Positions 17,179-25,611 of a stretch of 64,000 nt of DNA are shown here, one piece after another. Under the pieces are notes generated by a model that was not told the DNA's origin, did no database searches, and saw only the letters and a list, made by a program, of their open reading frames with translations. The translations under genes were made by a program, and so were the position numbers. This stretch comes from Cupriavidus plantarum. GTDB taxonomy: Bacteria > Pseudomonadota > Gammaproteobacteria > Burkholderiales > Burkholderiaceae. The stretch spans positions 28,666 through 92,665 of the forward strand of contig NZ_CAJPUX010000008.1 in assembly GCF_905397285.1 (NCBI RefSeq), given 5' to 3'. Every line of letters begins with the position of its first letter. The stretch's first letter is position 1.

Positions 17179-17814
17179 ATGGCGTCCCATACCCATTCCG
17201 ATCCGCACGCATCCGCATCCGCGCCCCGCGACGACGTGCATACCCTGCCGCGCGTGCTCGCGGACCACGTCGCGCTGGACCTCGTCAATACGGTGGGCCT
17301 CGTGGACGGCGAATCCGTCGACTACTGGCAGTCCGATGCCGATGTCCTGGCCTGGCTCGGCCGCACCGGTCTCATCCCGGAAGGCGCGCCCGCGAAGACG
17401 CCGCCGAAGGGCCTGCTCGACGCCGCGCGCGCGCTGCGCGATCCGCTCCGCCAGACCGTTGCGCGCCGCAAGGCGGGCAAGAAGCTCGACCTCGGCTGGC
17501 TCAACGATGCGCTGGCAGCGGGCGGCAGCCACCTCGCCACCCAGATCGGCCCGGACGGCAACGTGATCATGACCCGCGTCTATCCAGTGGAGACGGCCGC
17601 GCATTACCTCGTGCCCCTCGCGGAAGCCATCGCGGACCTGCTTGTCCATGGAGACTTCGACCTCGTCAGAAAATGCGAGAGCGACGACTGCATTCTCTGG
17701 TTCTACGATCGCACCCGCTCACATCGCCGGCGCTGGTGCAGCATGGCGCTCTGCGGCAATCGCCACAAGGTGGCAGCGTTCCGGCGGCGTGAGGCCGCCG
17801 ACGACACGGCATAG
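17179..17814 (+). CDS. CGNR zinc-finger/ABATE-domain putative transcriptional regulator
   Basis: The 211-residue protein has an N-terminal ABATE-type stress-associated domain (about 25-155) and a C-terminal CGNR zinc finger. The zinc ligands are Cys166, Cys171, Cys187 and Cys192, the last followed by GNR. Proteins of this architecture are thought to be DNA-binding stress or antibiotic-responsive regulators. The related palindromes before this gene and before the next gene fit autoregulation plus control of the hydrolase. A His/Ser-rich tail occupies the first 20 residues. Confidence 0.8.
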   Translation: MASHTHSDPHASASAPRDDVHTLPRVLADHVALDLVNTVGLVDGESVDYWQSDADVLAWLGRTGLIPEGAPAKTPPKGLLDAARALRDPLRQTVARRKAGKKLDLGWLNDALAAGGSHLATQIGPDGNVIMTRVYPVETAAHYLVPLAEAIADLLVHGDFDLVRKCESDDCILWFYDRTRSHRRRWCSMALCGNRHKVAAFRRREAADDTA

Positions 17815-17846
17815 CGCGACATCGAATCGTCCGCTCCCCGCGCTTA

Positions 17847-17899
17847 TTTTTGGTAACCTTATAAATACTGTTTGACAGGTTACCAAAAACCGATAGAAT
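17847..17899 (+). promoter_or_regulatory. Promoter and operator of the alpha/beta hydrolase gene
   Basis: A perfect 12-bp inverted repeat, TTTTTGGTAACC (17847-17858) and GGTTACCAAAAA (17878-17889), has a 19-bp spacer. A consensus -35 TTGACA (17872-17877) and a -10 TAGAAT (17894-17899) are separated by 16 bp, with the right arm lying between them. A repressor bound here would occlude the promoter. Confidence 0.65.
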
Positions 17900-17952
17900 T
17901 CGTTCCCAAGCGGCGGCCACGCCGTTCCACGAACTGATTCCGGAGCCATGTC

Positions 17953-18831
17953 ATGCGCGCAACCGCACAACCCGATTCAACCGTGCAGTACCGATTCGCC
18001 GACGCCGACGGCGTCCGCGTGTTCTATCGTGAAGCTGGCGACCCCAGCCTGCCCGTGATGCTGTTGCTGCATGGGTATCCGAGTTCGTCGCACCAGTTTC
18101 GCCACCTGATCCCTCAACTTGCACATCGCTTCCACGTGATCGCGCCGGATCTGCCAGGCTTCGGTTTCACTGAAGTGCCCGCCGCGCGCGAATACCGCTA
18201 CACGTTCGACAATCTCGCCACGACGCTGGAAGCCTTCGTCGACACCCTGGGCCTGCAACGCTATGCCATGTACGTGTTCGACTACGGCGCACCGACGGGC
18301 CTGCGCCTCGCGGTGGCGCATCCGGAGCGCGTGACGGGCCTGGTATCGCAAAACGGCAATGCGTATCTGGAAGGGTTGGGCGATGCATGGGCGCCGATCC
18401 GCAACTACTGGGCGGACCCGAGTGCGGCCAATCGCAAGGTGGTCGCGGACGCGGTACTGCATCTGGAGGGGACGAAGTGGCAGTACGTGCACGGCGTCGC
18501 GAATCCTGATAGCGTCGCGCCGGAGGGCTATACGCTCGACGCGGCACTGCTGGAGCGGCCGGGCAACAAGGACATCCAGCTCGATCTGTTCCTCGACTAC
18601 GCGAACAACCTCAAGCAGTATCCGGCGTTCCAGGCCTTCTTCCGCGACGCACAAATTCCCACGCTGGTCATCTGGGGCAAGAACGATCCGTTCTTCATTC
18701 CGCCCGGCGCGGAAGCCTACAAGCGTGACAATGCTAACGCTGTGGTCGAACTGCTGGACACGGGGCACTTCGCACTGGAAACGCACGGCGAGTACATCGG
18801 CCAGCGGATCATCGAGGTGCTAGGCGCTTGA
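17953..18831 (+). CDS. Alpha/beta hydrolase with Asp nucleophile (epoxide hydrolase/haloalkane dehalogenase type)
   Basis: The 292-residue protein has the alpha/beta hydrolase fold, with the oxyanion motif HGYP (40-43), the APDLPGFG loop, and a nucleophile elbow VFDYGAP in which Asp110 replaces the usual Ser. The catalytic His lies in DTGHFALE near the C-terminus. An Asp nucleophile means epoxide hydrolase or haloalkane dehalogenase chemistry rather than esterase chemistry. The start has an alternative ATG at 17948 in another frame; 17953 fits the reading frame. A dedicated, operator-overlapped promoter precedes it. Confidence 0.82.
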   Translation: MRATAQPDSTVQYRFADADGVRVFYREAGDPSLPVMLLLHGYPSSSHQFRHLIPQLAHRFHVIAPDLPGFGFTEVPAAREYRYTFDNLATTLEAFVDTLGLQRYAMYVFDYGAPTGLRLAVAHPERVTGLVSQNGNAYLEGLGDAWAPIRNYWADPSAANRKVVADAVLHLEGTKWQYVHGVANPDSVAPEGYTLDAALLERPGNKDIQLDLFLDYANNLKQYPAFQAFFRDAQIPTLVIWGKNDPFFIPPGAEAYKRDNANAVVELLDTGHFALETHGEYIGQRIIEVLGA

Positions 18832-18863
18832 ATTAAATCGCCCTCTTCTCGGCGCCGTCTCGC

Positions 18864-19532
18864 TCAGGCGCCGTCCCGCGCCATGCGGGCGCGGCGAGCC
18901 AGTTCCTTCTCGCTGGGCGCGATGGTTTCGAACGTGCCGATCTTCACGCCACCGGCCGGCTCGTAGGTGCTCATCACCACGCCGGTCGTCGACGCCTGCG
19001 AATGCACGAGCCGGAGGCCGGCGGGTGCCGCCGTCGATTCGAACAGGCGTTTGCCGCGTCCGAGCACCACGGGGAAGGTCCAGACGTTGTACTCGTCGAT
19101 CAGATTCGCCGCCTGCAGGGTCTGGATCAGGTTGCCGCTGCCGATGATCTGCAGGTCCTGCCCCGCTTCCGCCTTGAGCGCGGCGACTGCAGCCGCCGCA
19201 TCGCCGCGCAGCAGCGTGGCGTTGTTCCAGGTGACTTCTGTGAGCGTGCGGGACGCGACGTGCTTGCGCGTCGCGTTGAAGGTGCGCGCAATGGGATCTT
19301 CCGCCGATTGATAGGGCCAGTAGCCGTCGAATATCTCGTAAGTCTTGCGGCCGAGCAGCAACTCGCGGTCCTTGCCGTCGAAGCCGCGCATGTCGCGGCC
19401 CATGACTTCATCCCAGAACGGGAAGGTCCAGCCTCCGAAGGCAAACCCGCCCGTGGGGTCCTCCTCGGGACCGCCCGGCGCCTGCATGACGCCGTCCAGC
19501 GAGACGAAAGTGGATGCGATGAGTCTTCTCAT
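18864..19532 (-). CDS. Dihydrofolate reductase-like (RibD C-terminal) family protein
   Basis: The 222-residue protein matches the RibD C-terminal/DHFR-like reductase family: the opening RLIASTFVSLDGVMQ, the LLGRKTYEIFDGYWP block, and IIGSGNLIQTL for NADPH binding. Members include uncharacterised reductases related to the riboflavin RibD domain. I chose MRRLIAST at 19532; upstream in-frame sequence is low-complexity. A Lys/Arg-rich tail ends the protein. Its neighbours give no pathway. Confidence 0.82.
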   Translation of the reverse strand: MRRLIASTFVSLDGVMQAPGGPEEDPTGGFAFGGWTFPFWDEVMGRDMRGFDGKDRELLLGRKTYEIFDGYWPYQSAEDPIARTFNATRKHVASRTLTEVTWNNATLLRGDAAAAVAALKAEAGQDLQIIGSGNLIQTLQAANLIDEYNVWTFPVVLGRGKRLFESTAAPAGLRLVHSQASTTGVVMSTYEPAGGVKIGTFETIAPSEKELARRARMARDGA

Positions 19533-19805
19533 GGTGCGGCTCCGCTTCGATCGAAGAGCGCACCATTCTACGCGTCCCGCGTGTGGGCGCGAGCGGCTTA
19601 TTGCAACAACGCGAGCAGGGCGTCGATGTCCTGCTTGCACGCCTTGGCCGCTCCGAAGCGCCAGCGTCGCCAGCTTTGTCGAGTTAGTGGCTAGACTCTG
19701 GAGAGTCTGCAGAATCTGCAGACACTGAATACATCGGTGCATTGGCACCATGCGCTGCTCACCTTCGACTATGGCGGCCGTCCCGCGGCGATGCCACGCC
19801 TGAAC

Positions 19806-20270
19806 CTATGCGGTCTTGACCTGCGCAATGACCACCAGAATCACGGCCGCATTGCCCGGTTGCTGCGTCTGCGAGTAGGCGGCGCGCGCATGCCCTGCCT
19901 TCTCGCCCAGCACGTCGGCAAACAGATCGGACGCGCCATCGAGCACCGCCGGCTGGTCTAAGGACCCCTGCGCGCTGGTCACGTGGCCTTCGAGCCGGAC
20001 GATATGGTCAAGCTGCTCGAACCCGCCGAGATGCGCGTGGATCTGCGCGAGGACGTTCAGCGCTGCCAGCTGGGCCGCCTGTTTGCCCTGTTCGATGGTC
20101 AGGTCGCGGCCCACCTGCCCCTGCCAGACCACCTTGCCATCGCGCAACGGCAGTTGCCCGGAGATGAACAGCAGATCGCCGGCGCGGCTGACGGCGGTGT
20201 AGCTGCCGAGCGGCTGTGGGGGTGCGGGCAGCGTCAGTCCGCGCGCCGCGAGTTTCGATTCGACCGACAT
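19806..20270 (-). CDS. RidA family (YjgF/YER057c/UK114) protein
   Basis: The 154-residue protein matches RidA: SRAGDLLFISGQLPLRDG near the N-terminus, and the EQGKQAAQLAALNVLAQ helix. It lacks the classic Arg of the imine-deaminase motif in a position I can align with certainty, so it may belong to a RidA subgroup without deaminase activity. The family hydrolyses reactive enamine/imine intermediates. It is a single gene. Confidence 0.82.
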   Translation of the reverse strand: MSVESKLAARGLTLPAPPQPLGSYTAVSRAGDLLFISGQLPLRDGKVVWQGQVGRDLTIEQGKQAAQLAALNVLAQIHAHLGGFEQLDHIVRLEGHVTSAQGSLDQPAVLDGASDLFADVLGEKAGHARAAYSQTQQPGNAAVILVVIAQVKTA

Positions 20271-20462
20271 GATGACTCCTCGGGAAGTGAGTGGCTTTCG
20301 CCTTGTCTCGCACTATAGAAGCAGAGCCCGATGCCGATAAATGGGCATGCACGCACAGGAATTGATACACCGCGGAACAACTCCGGTCCGGTGCCGCATA
20401 GCCGGACCCATACCAAAGTGTGTGCGGTATGCCCCGCAGAGATCATTTCGCGCCGGCCGCCG

Positions 20463-20483
20463 ATAGCCTACATTGGCTATAAC
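20463..20483 (+). promoter_or_regulatory. Palindrome overlapping a -10 box, upstream of the 79-aa gene
   Basis: ATAGCC (20463-20468) and GGCTAT (20475-20480) form an inverted repeat whose right arm overlaps TATAAC (20478-20483), a plausible -10 element. The start codon is at 20526. No matching -35 was fixed. Regulator unknown. Confidence 0.35.
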
Positions 20484-20525
20484 GCGCGGTAACGGCGCGG
20501 GCGTCTACATTTGTCGAGGATCACC

Positions 20526-20765
20526 ATGCAGGAGCTTGCAAACATCGGTACCCGCCGCGTACGCGCGGGCGCCACCGCCAATATCCAGGACGCGGCCCTC
20601 TGGCGCTGGTATGCGGACCTGATGGAAGACAATCGCGTCGCCTGCGTGCGCAAGGAAGGCATGTGGTCCGTGTGGGTCGATGGCCGTCTGCTCGCCAGCG
20701 ACCAGTCGTATGACCTGACACTGCGCACTGCCTTCGTGATGCAACGCGCGCTGAAGGCGATCTGA
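20526..20765 (+). CDS. Small hypothetical protein
   Basis: The 79-residue product has no family I recognise. It is mostly polar and mixed alpha/beta, with the Trp-rich stretch ALWRWYADL and MWSVWVDGRLL in the middle, and no signal peptide or membrane segment. I chose ATG 20526 over a TTG at 20511 because a CGAGGA ribosome-binding site ends six bases before it. The upstream gap has a palindrome over a -10 box, which supports an expressed gene. Confidence 0.5.
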   Translation: MQELANIGTRRVRAGATANIQDAALWRWYADLMEDNRVACVRKEGMWSVWVDGRLLASDQSYDLTLRTAFVMQRALKAI

Positions 20766-20935
20766 TCCAAACGGTCCGGCGTCCCGGAACCAGCGCGTCG
20801 GGAACGCACCTATTCTCGGGCCGCCGCTTTGCTGATATGTTCGGAACGTCGCGCCGCACCCCGGTGTGGCGCATGGCGTGTGCGCTGCCTCCGTGCGACA
20901 CCGGAGGCGGCCACAGCACGCGAGACGAACCGGAC

Positions 20936-21874
20936 ATGTCGAGACAGATCCCTCCCCTGAATCCCCTTAGGGCGTTCGAGGTCGCCGCCCGCCACCTCAG
21001 CTTCACGCGCGCCGCGGAAGAACTGTTCGTGACGCCGTCGGCGGTGAGCCATCAGGTGAAAACGCTCGAGGAGAACCTGGGCGTCCAGTTGTTCATCCGC
21101 GAGGCCAAGGCACTCGTCCTCACGCCGGCAGGCACCACCTATCTTCCCAGCGTCCAGCTCGCATTCAAGCAGCTCGCCGAGGCGACCCAGCGCCTGCAGA
21201 GCAAGGACCGGCCTTCGCTGAAGATCAACATGCCGCCGACCTTCGCGGTCAAATGGCTGATTCCGCGCATGGACAGCTTCATGCGCGCGTATCCGGACAT
21301 CGACCTGAAAGTCTCGACGTCGAACCATCGCATCGATTTCGAGCGCGACGACTTCGACATGGCCATCCGCTATGGACGCGGCGATTATCCGGGACTGCAT
21401 GCCGAGCTGTGCCTGCCGGTAGAAGTGATTCCCGTGTGCGCGCCGTCGCTGCTGAACGGCGAGCGGCCGCTGGAGACGCCGTCCGACCTGCGCCACCACA
21501 CGCTGCTGCACGACGACAGCACCTACACCGATGTCAGTAACCCCGACTGGGCGATGTGGCTCGAACACGCGGGCGTGACAGACGTCGACGCGACGCGCGG
21601 CCCCTCGTTCTGGCCGAGCCACCTGGTGATCAACGCGGCCATCAGCGGACTGGGTGTCGCGCTGATCAAGAAGAACTGGATCGAACAGGATCTGGCCGAG
21701 GGCCGGCTCGTTCGGCTGTTCGAGTCGATCCGCCTGCCGGTGGAGTTCTCCTACTTCGTGGTGTTCCCCACCGACCGGCTCGACGATCGCCGCATCCGCT
21801 GCTTCACCGAATGGATTCGCGCGGAAACCGCGGCAACGCGGCAGCCCGCCATGCCGGCCGCCGCGCCCGCATAA
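20936..21874 (+). CDS. LysR-family transcriptional regulator (GcvA-like)
   Basis: The 312-residue protein begins with the GcvA-type opening (PPLNPLRAFEVAARHLSFTRAA) and its winged HTH at about 7-65, followed by an effector domain (about 95-295). I chose ATG 20936 because the family's standard N-terminus begins there; an upstream in-frame ATG at 20837 adds 33 unrelated residues. It converges on the minus-strand thioesterase-CoA transferase operon and could regulate it. The C-terminal block resembles the LysR remnant at 8699-8893. Confidence 0.9.
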   Translation: MSRQIPPLNPLRAFEVAARHLSFTRAAEELFVTPSAVSHQVKTLEENLGVQLFIREAKALVLTPAGTTYLPSVQLAFKQLAEATQRLQSKDRPSLKINMPPTFAVKWLIPRMDSFMRAYPDIDLKVSTSNHRIDFERDDFDMAIRYGRGDYPGLHAELCLPVEVIPVCAPSLLNGERPLETPSDLRHHTLLHDDSTYTDVSNPDWAMWLEHAGVTDVDATRGPSFWPSHLVINAAISGLGVALIKKNWIEQDLAEGRLVRLFESIRLPVEFSYFVVFPTDRLDDRRIRCFTEWIRAETAATRQPAMPAAAPA

Positions 21875-21880
21875 CGCCCC

Positions 21881-21910
21881 CTCAGGCCGCCTCAGGCCGC
21901 CTCAGGCCGC
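21881..21910. repeat. Three tandem 10-bp repeats at a convergent gene junction
   Basis: CTCAGGCCGC occurs three times in a row with no change. The stop codon of the minus-strand thioesterase gene (21902-21904) lies inside the third copy. The repeat probably arose by slippage. Confidence 0.8.
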
Positions 21911-22309
21911 CGCGCGCACCGCGTCGGTCTTCTTCTGCACGCGTGCCGCCAGCTTGGCGATATCGACCACGAAGCGCTTGTGCGTGCCCGTGCAAATCGT
22001 CTCCACGCTGTCCGCCGCGCTCACCCGGAAGGTCACGCTGCGGCCATCGACGGCCGTGATCTCGGCATCGATGCGCACATCGCCACCCAGCGGCGTCGCG
22101 CCGGTATGGGCAATCGATACCTCGGTGCCCACCGAGCTTTCGCCCTCGCCAAGGAACGTCTGCAGCTGCGCGAGGCAGGTCTCCTCGATATCGCGCACGA
22201 GCTCGGGCGTGGCATAGATCCGCAGCGACTCACCCAGGAAGTCGATGGTCCGCGCGCGATCCACGGTCAGCGCGCGGGAGAAAACGGTACCGGTCTTGAT
22301 TGCATCCAC
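21902..22309 (-). CDS. FlK-type thioesterase (fluoroacetyl-CoA thioesterase fold)
   Basis: The 135-residue protein is a hot-dog thioesterase. The residues Thr34, Glu42 and His68 have the same spacing as Thr42, Glu50 and His76 of FlK, within YATPELVRDIEETC and SIAHTG. It should cleave a small acyl-CoA. I chose GTG 22309, which is preceded by GGAG nine bases upstream; there is no suitable in-frame ATG. It is last in a minus-strand operon with an amidohydrolase, Bug protein, CoA transferase and crotonase protein, so it may end that pathway. Confidence 0.75.
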   Translation of the reverse strand: MDAIKTGTVFSRALTVDRARTIDFLGESLRIYATPELVRDIEETCLAQLQTFLGEGESSVGTEVSIAHTGATPLGGDVRIDAEITAVDGRSVTFRVSAADSVETICTGTHKRFVVDIAKLAARVQKKTDAVRAAA

Positions 22310-22334
22310 GTGTCTTGCTCCGAAAGGAAAGAAG

Positions 22335-23252
22335 TCATGCCATGCGATAGATGCGCACGGCGTTGTCATGCAGCAGGCCGCGCCGCTGCGAGGGACCATA
22401 GCGATCGATCGCGGCGAGAAAGCCGGCCAGGATCGTGTCGTAGGAAGCCACGAGACTGTCCACCGGGTAGTTGCTCGCGAACATGCAGCGCTCCGGCCCG
22501 AAAATGTCGATCGCATCGCGAATCACCGGCACGTTGTCCTCCTGCGTCCATGCACGGCCCGGCTGCCCGAGGCCGGAAATCTTGACGGCCACGTTGGGCT
22601 CTCGCGCCAGCCGCGACATCGCATCGCGCCACGCCTGCAATCCCGCTTCGCTACGATCGGAGGGCAGTCCCGTATGGTTGAGGATCAACTGCGTCCGCGG
22701 GAAATCGCGAGCAAGATCCGCGGCCTGGTCGAGGTGCCACCATGGCGCCTGCAGGTCGAACGACATGCCATGGCGTGCCAGCAGCGCATAGCCACGGCGC
22801 CATTGCGCGTCATCCATCGAGCCGCGCGCGCCCCGCCGCGCATCTTCGCGGCGCGCGACGGTAGCGGGCTTGTTGCGAATGCCCCGCATCCGTGGCGAGG
22901 CGGCATGCCCGGCCAGCACCTCCGCCACGTCCTCGCGGTCCAGTTGCGCATGGCCCACGACTACCGTGGGACGCCCATGCGCTTCGGCCACTTCCATCAG
23001 CCAGCGTGTCTCGGCGACGGGATCCTCGCGCGCCCATTCCGCCTCGATGTGCACGGTCATCGCCGGCGGGCACCGCGCCGTATCCCGTGCATAGTCCTCG
23101 GGCAGATAGTTGCGGCGCAGCGCGCTGTAGTCGCCGTAGCGGAAGTTGGGCACCGTCTCGCCCTGCAGCCACGGATACGGATGCAGGTCGAGATTCCAGA
23201 AATGCTGATGCGCGTCGACGAACGGCTCGTTGAGAATGGCGCTCATGGGCAT
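22335..23252 (-). CDS. Amidohydrolase-family hydrolase (lactonase/decarboxylase type)
   Basis: The 305-residue protein is an amidohydrolase of the TIM-barrel superfamily, with the metal-binding HQH near the start (VDAHQHFWN) and blocks ILNHTGLP and FASNYPVDSL. It resembles L-fuconolactonase/rhamnonolactonase and 2-pyrone-4,6-dicarboxylate lactonase-type enzymes. A second start, ATG 23246, is equally possible. A paralogue with the same YPWLQ segment is at 31197. It lies 5 bp from the Bug gene, in one operon. Confidence 0.85.
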   Translation of the reverse strand: MPMSAILNEPFVDAHQHFWNLDLHPYPWLQGETVPNFRYGDYSALRRNYLPEDYARDTARCPPAMTVHIEAEWAREDPVAETRWLMEVAEAHGRPTVVVGHAQLDREDVAEVLAGHAASPRMRGIRNKPATVARREDARRGARGSMDDAQWRRGYALLARHGMSFDLQAPWWHLDQAADLARDFPRTQLILNHTGLPSDRSEAGLQAWRDAMSRLAREPNVAVKISGLGQPGRAWTQEDNVPVIRDAIDIFGPERCMFASNYPVDSLVASYDTILAGFLAAIDRYGPSQRRGLLHDNAVRIYRMA

Positions 23253-23257
23253 GCGGC

Positions 23258-24256
23258 TCACTGTTGCGCGGCAATGCGGCTGGCCAGCTGCCGGAACTGC
23301 GCGGATTCGCGCACCATCTGCGCCTGCAGCGCGGCATCGTCGGCATACGTGTCCGTGCTGAAGTGGAGCTTCTCGAGCGTCTGGACCATGATCGGTTCGC
23401 GCGCGGACCTGGCGATGGCGGTCTTGAGCACGGCCAGCACCTCGGGCGGCGTCCCCTTCGGTGCGGAAATCCCCCGCCAGATGCCGATCGACAGATCGAT
23501 ATTGCGTTCCTTGAGCGTCGGCACCTTGTCGAATGCCGGTACGCGCTGGTCCGCCATCACGGCAAGGACCTTGAGCTTGCCCGCCTCCACATGCGTGGCC
23601 ACTTCGGCGGTGCTCACCGTGACCGCATCGATATGACCGCCGAGCAAGGCCAGCGTCGCCGGCGCCCCACCCGCGTACGGAATGTAGTTGAAGCGCGCGC
23701 CGGTCTTCTCCGCGAGCGCCGCGGATGCCATGTGCCACGTCGAGCCCTGCCCCGCGTTCCCCACGCGGATATTACTGTCTGGCTTGCGCGCGTCGGCGAT
23801 GAACTCCTCGATGGTCTTCCACGGCGCGTCGGCGCGCACCGCGACCGCGGCCGGATCCGCATTGAGCCGCGCGATCGGCACGAGGTCCTGGTACGTGAAC
23901 TTGGCGAGCCCCATGTAGTTGAGGAAGGTGAGTTCGCTCGACGACAGCACGAGCTTGTAGCCATCGGGCTTCGCATGCACGACCTCGCCAAGGCCCACCG
24001 CGCCGGTGGCGCCGGGCTTGTTGATCACGACGATCGGCTGCGGCAGATGCCTGGCGGCCGCCGCGGATAGCGCGCGCGCCACCACGTCGGCACCGCCGCC
24101 GGCCTGCCACGGCACGACGAGCTCGATGCGCTTGTTCGGATACGTGCCCGCATTCGCGTCGGCGGCGTTCGCCGACTGCGCGCACGGCATCAGCGCCAGC
24201 GCGGCGAGCCCCACGGACGCGGCGACGGACCGCCACGGCATGTTTGCGTAGTGCAT
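23258..24256 (-). CDS. Tripartite tricarboxylate transporter substrate-binding protein (TctC/Bug family)
   Basis: The 332-residue protein has a signal peptide (about 1-32, cleaved after the NAADA region) and the Bug blocks KRIELVVPWQAGG, NKPGATGAVG and the PYAGGAPA region. It is an orphan without tctAB. I chose ATG 24256; upstream sequence in frame is Arg-rich and unlike a start. It is encoded between the CoA transferase and amidohydrolase genes and probably delivers the substrate of this operon. Confidence 0.9.
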   Translation of the reverse strand: MHYANMPWRSVAASVGLAALALMPCAQSANAADANAGTYPNKRIELVVPWQAGGGADVVARALSAAAARHLPQPIVVINKPGATGAVGLGEVVHAKPDGYKLVLSSSELTFLNYMGLAKFTYQDLVPIARLNADPAAVAVRADAPWKTIEEFIADARKPDSNIRVGNAGQGSTWHMASAALAEKTGARFNYIPYAGGAPATLALLGGHIDAVTVSTAEVATHVEAGKLKVLAVMADQRVPAFDKVPTLKERNIDLSIGIWRGISAPKGTPPEVLAVLKTAIARSAREPIMVQTLEKLHFSTDTYADDAALQAQMVRESAQFRQLASRIAAQQ

Positions 24257-24323
24257 GTTGTCTCCAGCGTTGCCTCTCCGGCAATCGTTATGGCCTTCAG
24301 CGTCGATATCTTCAGCGTCGATG

Positions 24324-25580
24324 TCAAGCCGTCTTGCGCTGCGGCGCCGGCGGGGTCTGCGCTGCCTGCGACGTCTGCTGCGGGCTACGTCCGAATGCCC
24401 CCTGCTCGCGCAGCTTCGCAATCGTCGTGGCATCGAAGCCGAACTCGCCGAGCACCTGCTCGGTATGCTGGCCGAGCAGCGGTGCCGGATGGCGAACCTG
24501 CTGCGGCGTGCCATGCAGTTTCACGGGGAAGCCGAGCACCTTCACCGGGCCTTCCACAGGATGGTCGATATCGAGCACCATCTCGCGCGCCACGGCCTGT
24601 TCGCTCACCAACGCCTCGTCGTACGTGTAGATGGGCGCCGCCGGCACACCGGCCGCGAGCAGCGCCTCGACCCACTCGTCCGCATTCTTGCGCGCGAACT
24701 CGGTCTCGATGGCCTCGATCAACACATCGCGATGCCTGATACGCGCGGCATTGTCGACGAAACGCGGGTCGGCAACGAGTTCGGGGCGGCCGATGACGTC
24801 GCACAGCGCCGTCCACAGCTTGGGATTCGCAGCGCCGATCACGAAGTGGCGATCCGCCGCGCGCACGGCCTGATAGGGCGCGCTCATGCGGTTGGCGCTG
24901 CCGATTGGCACCGGCACCTTGCCCGTGCCCCAGTACTCCGCGGACTCCCACACGGACAGCCCAAGCGCGGTCTCGAACAGCGAGGCATCGACATACTGGC
25001 CTTGTCCCGAGTGCTCGCGCCCCATCAGCGCGCTCAGCACGCCATAGGCGGTGAACAGTCCCGCGCCGAGATCGGCGATCGGCACGCTCGACTTGACCGG
25101 CGGCGCATCGGGATGCCCCATGACGCTCATCACGCCCGACATGGCCTGCGCGATGAGATCGAGCCCCGGGCGGCGCGACCACGGTCCCGTCTGCCCAAAG
25201 CCCGAGATGCTCGCGTACACGAGCCGAGGATTGATCTCTCGCAGCGTCGCGTAATCGATCTTCAGCCGCGCGGCCACGCCGGGACGATTGTTCTCGACGA
25301 GCACGTCGGCACCGCGCACGAGTTCGTAGAATGCTTCGAGCCCCGCGGGATTCTTGAGGTCGATCTCGACGCTGCGCTTGTTGCGATTGAGCGCGAGAAA
25401 GCCGCCACTATCGTCGCCCTTTAGCCGGAAACCCATCGCCTTGCGGGTCTGGTCGCCGACGCCCGGCGTTTCCACCTTGATCACATCGGCGCCCATGTCG
25501 CCCAGCAGCATGCAGCAGAACGGGCCGGCCATGATCTGGCTGACATCGAGCACCTTGATTTTCGACAACGGCAAAGTCAT
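24324..25580 (-). CDS. CaiB/BaiF class III CoA transferase
   Basis: The 418-residue protein matches class III CoA transferases: the N-terminal LDVSQIMAGPFC, the GADVIKVE strand, VENNRPG, and the likely catalytic Asp141 in GLDLIAQA. It should move CoA between a donor acyl-CoA and a carboxylate. A Gln/Ala/Pro-rich tail ends the protein. It sits between the crotonase gene (31 bp upstream) and the Bug gene in a minus-strand operon, which implies activation of an imported carboxylate. Confidence 0.92.
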   Translation of the reverse strand: MTLPLSKIKVLDVSQIMAGPFCCMLLGDMGADVIKVETPGVGDQTRKAMGFRLKGDDSGGFLALNRNKRSVEIDLKNPAGLEAFYELVRGADVLVENNRPGVAARLKIDYATLREINPRLVYASISGFGQTGPWSRRPGLDLIAQAMSGVMSVMGHPDAPPVKSSVPIADLGAGLFTAYGVLSALMGREHSGQGQYVDASLFETALGLSVWESAEYWGTGKVPVPIGSANRMSAPYQAVRAADRHFVIGAANPKLWTALCDVIGRPELVADPRFVDNAARIRHRDVLIEAIETEFARKNADEWVEALLAAGVPAAPIYTYDEALVSEQAVAREMVLDIDHPVEGPVKVLGFPVKLHGTPQQVRHPAPLLGQHTEQVLGEFGFDATTIAKLREQGAFGRSPQQTSQAAQTPPAPQRKTA

Positions 25581-25611
25581 GAATACACCTTTAGGTTAGC
25601 GCTCGGGAAGA

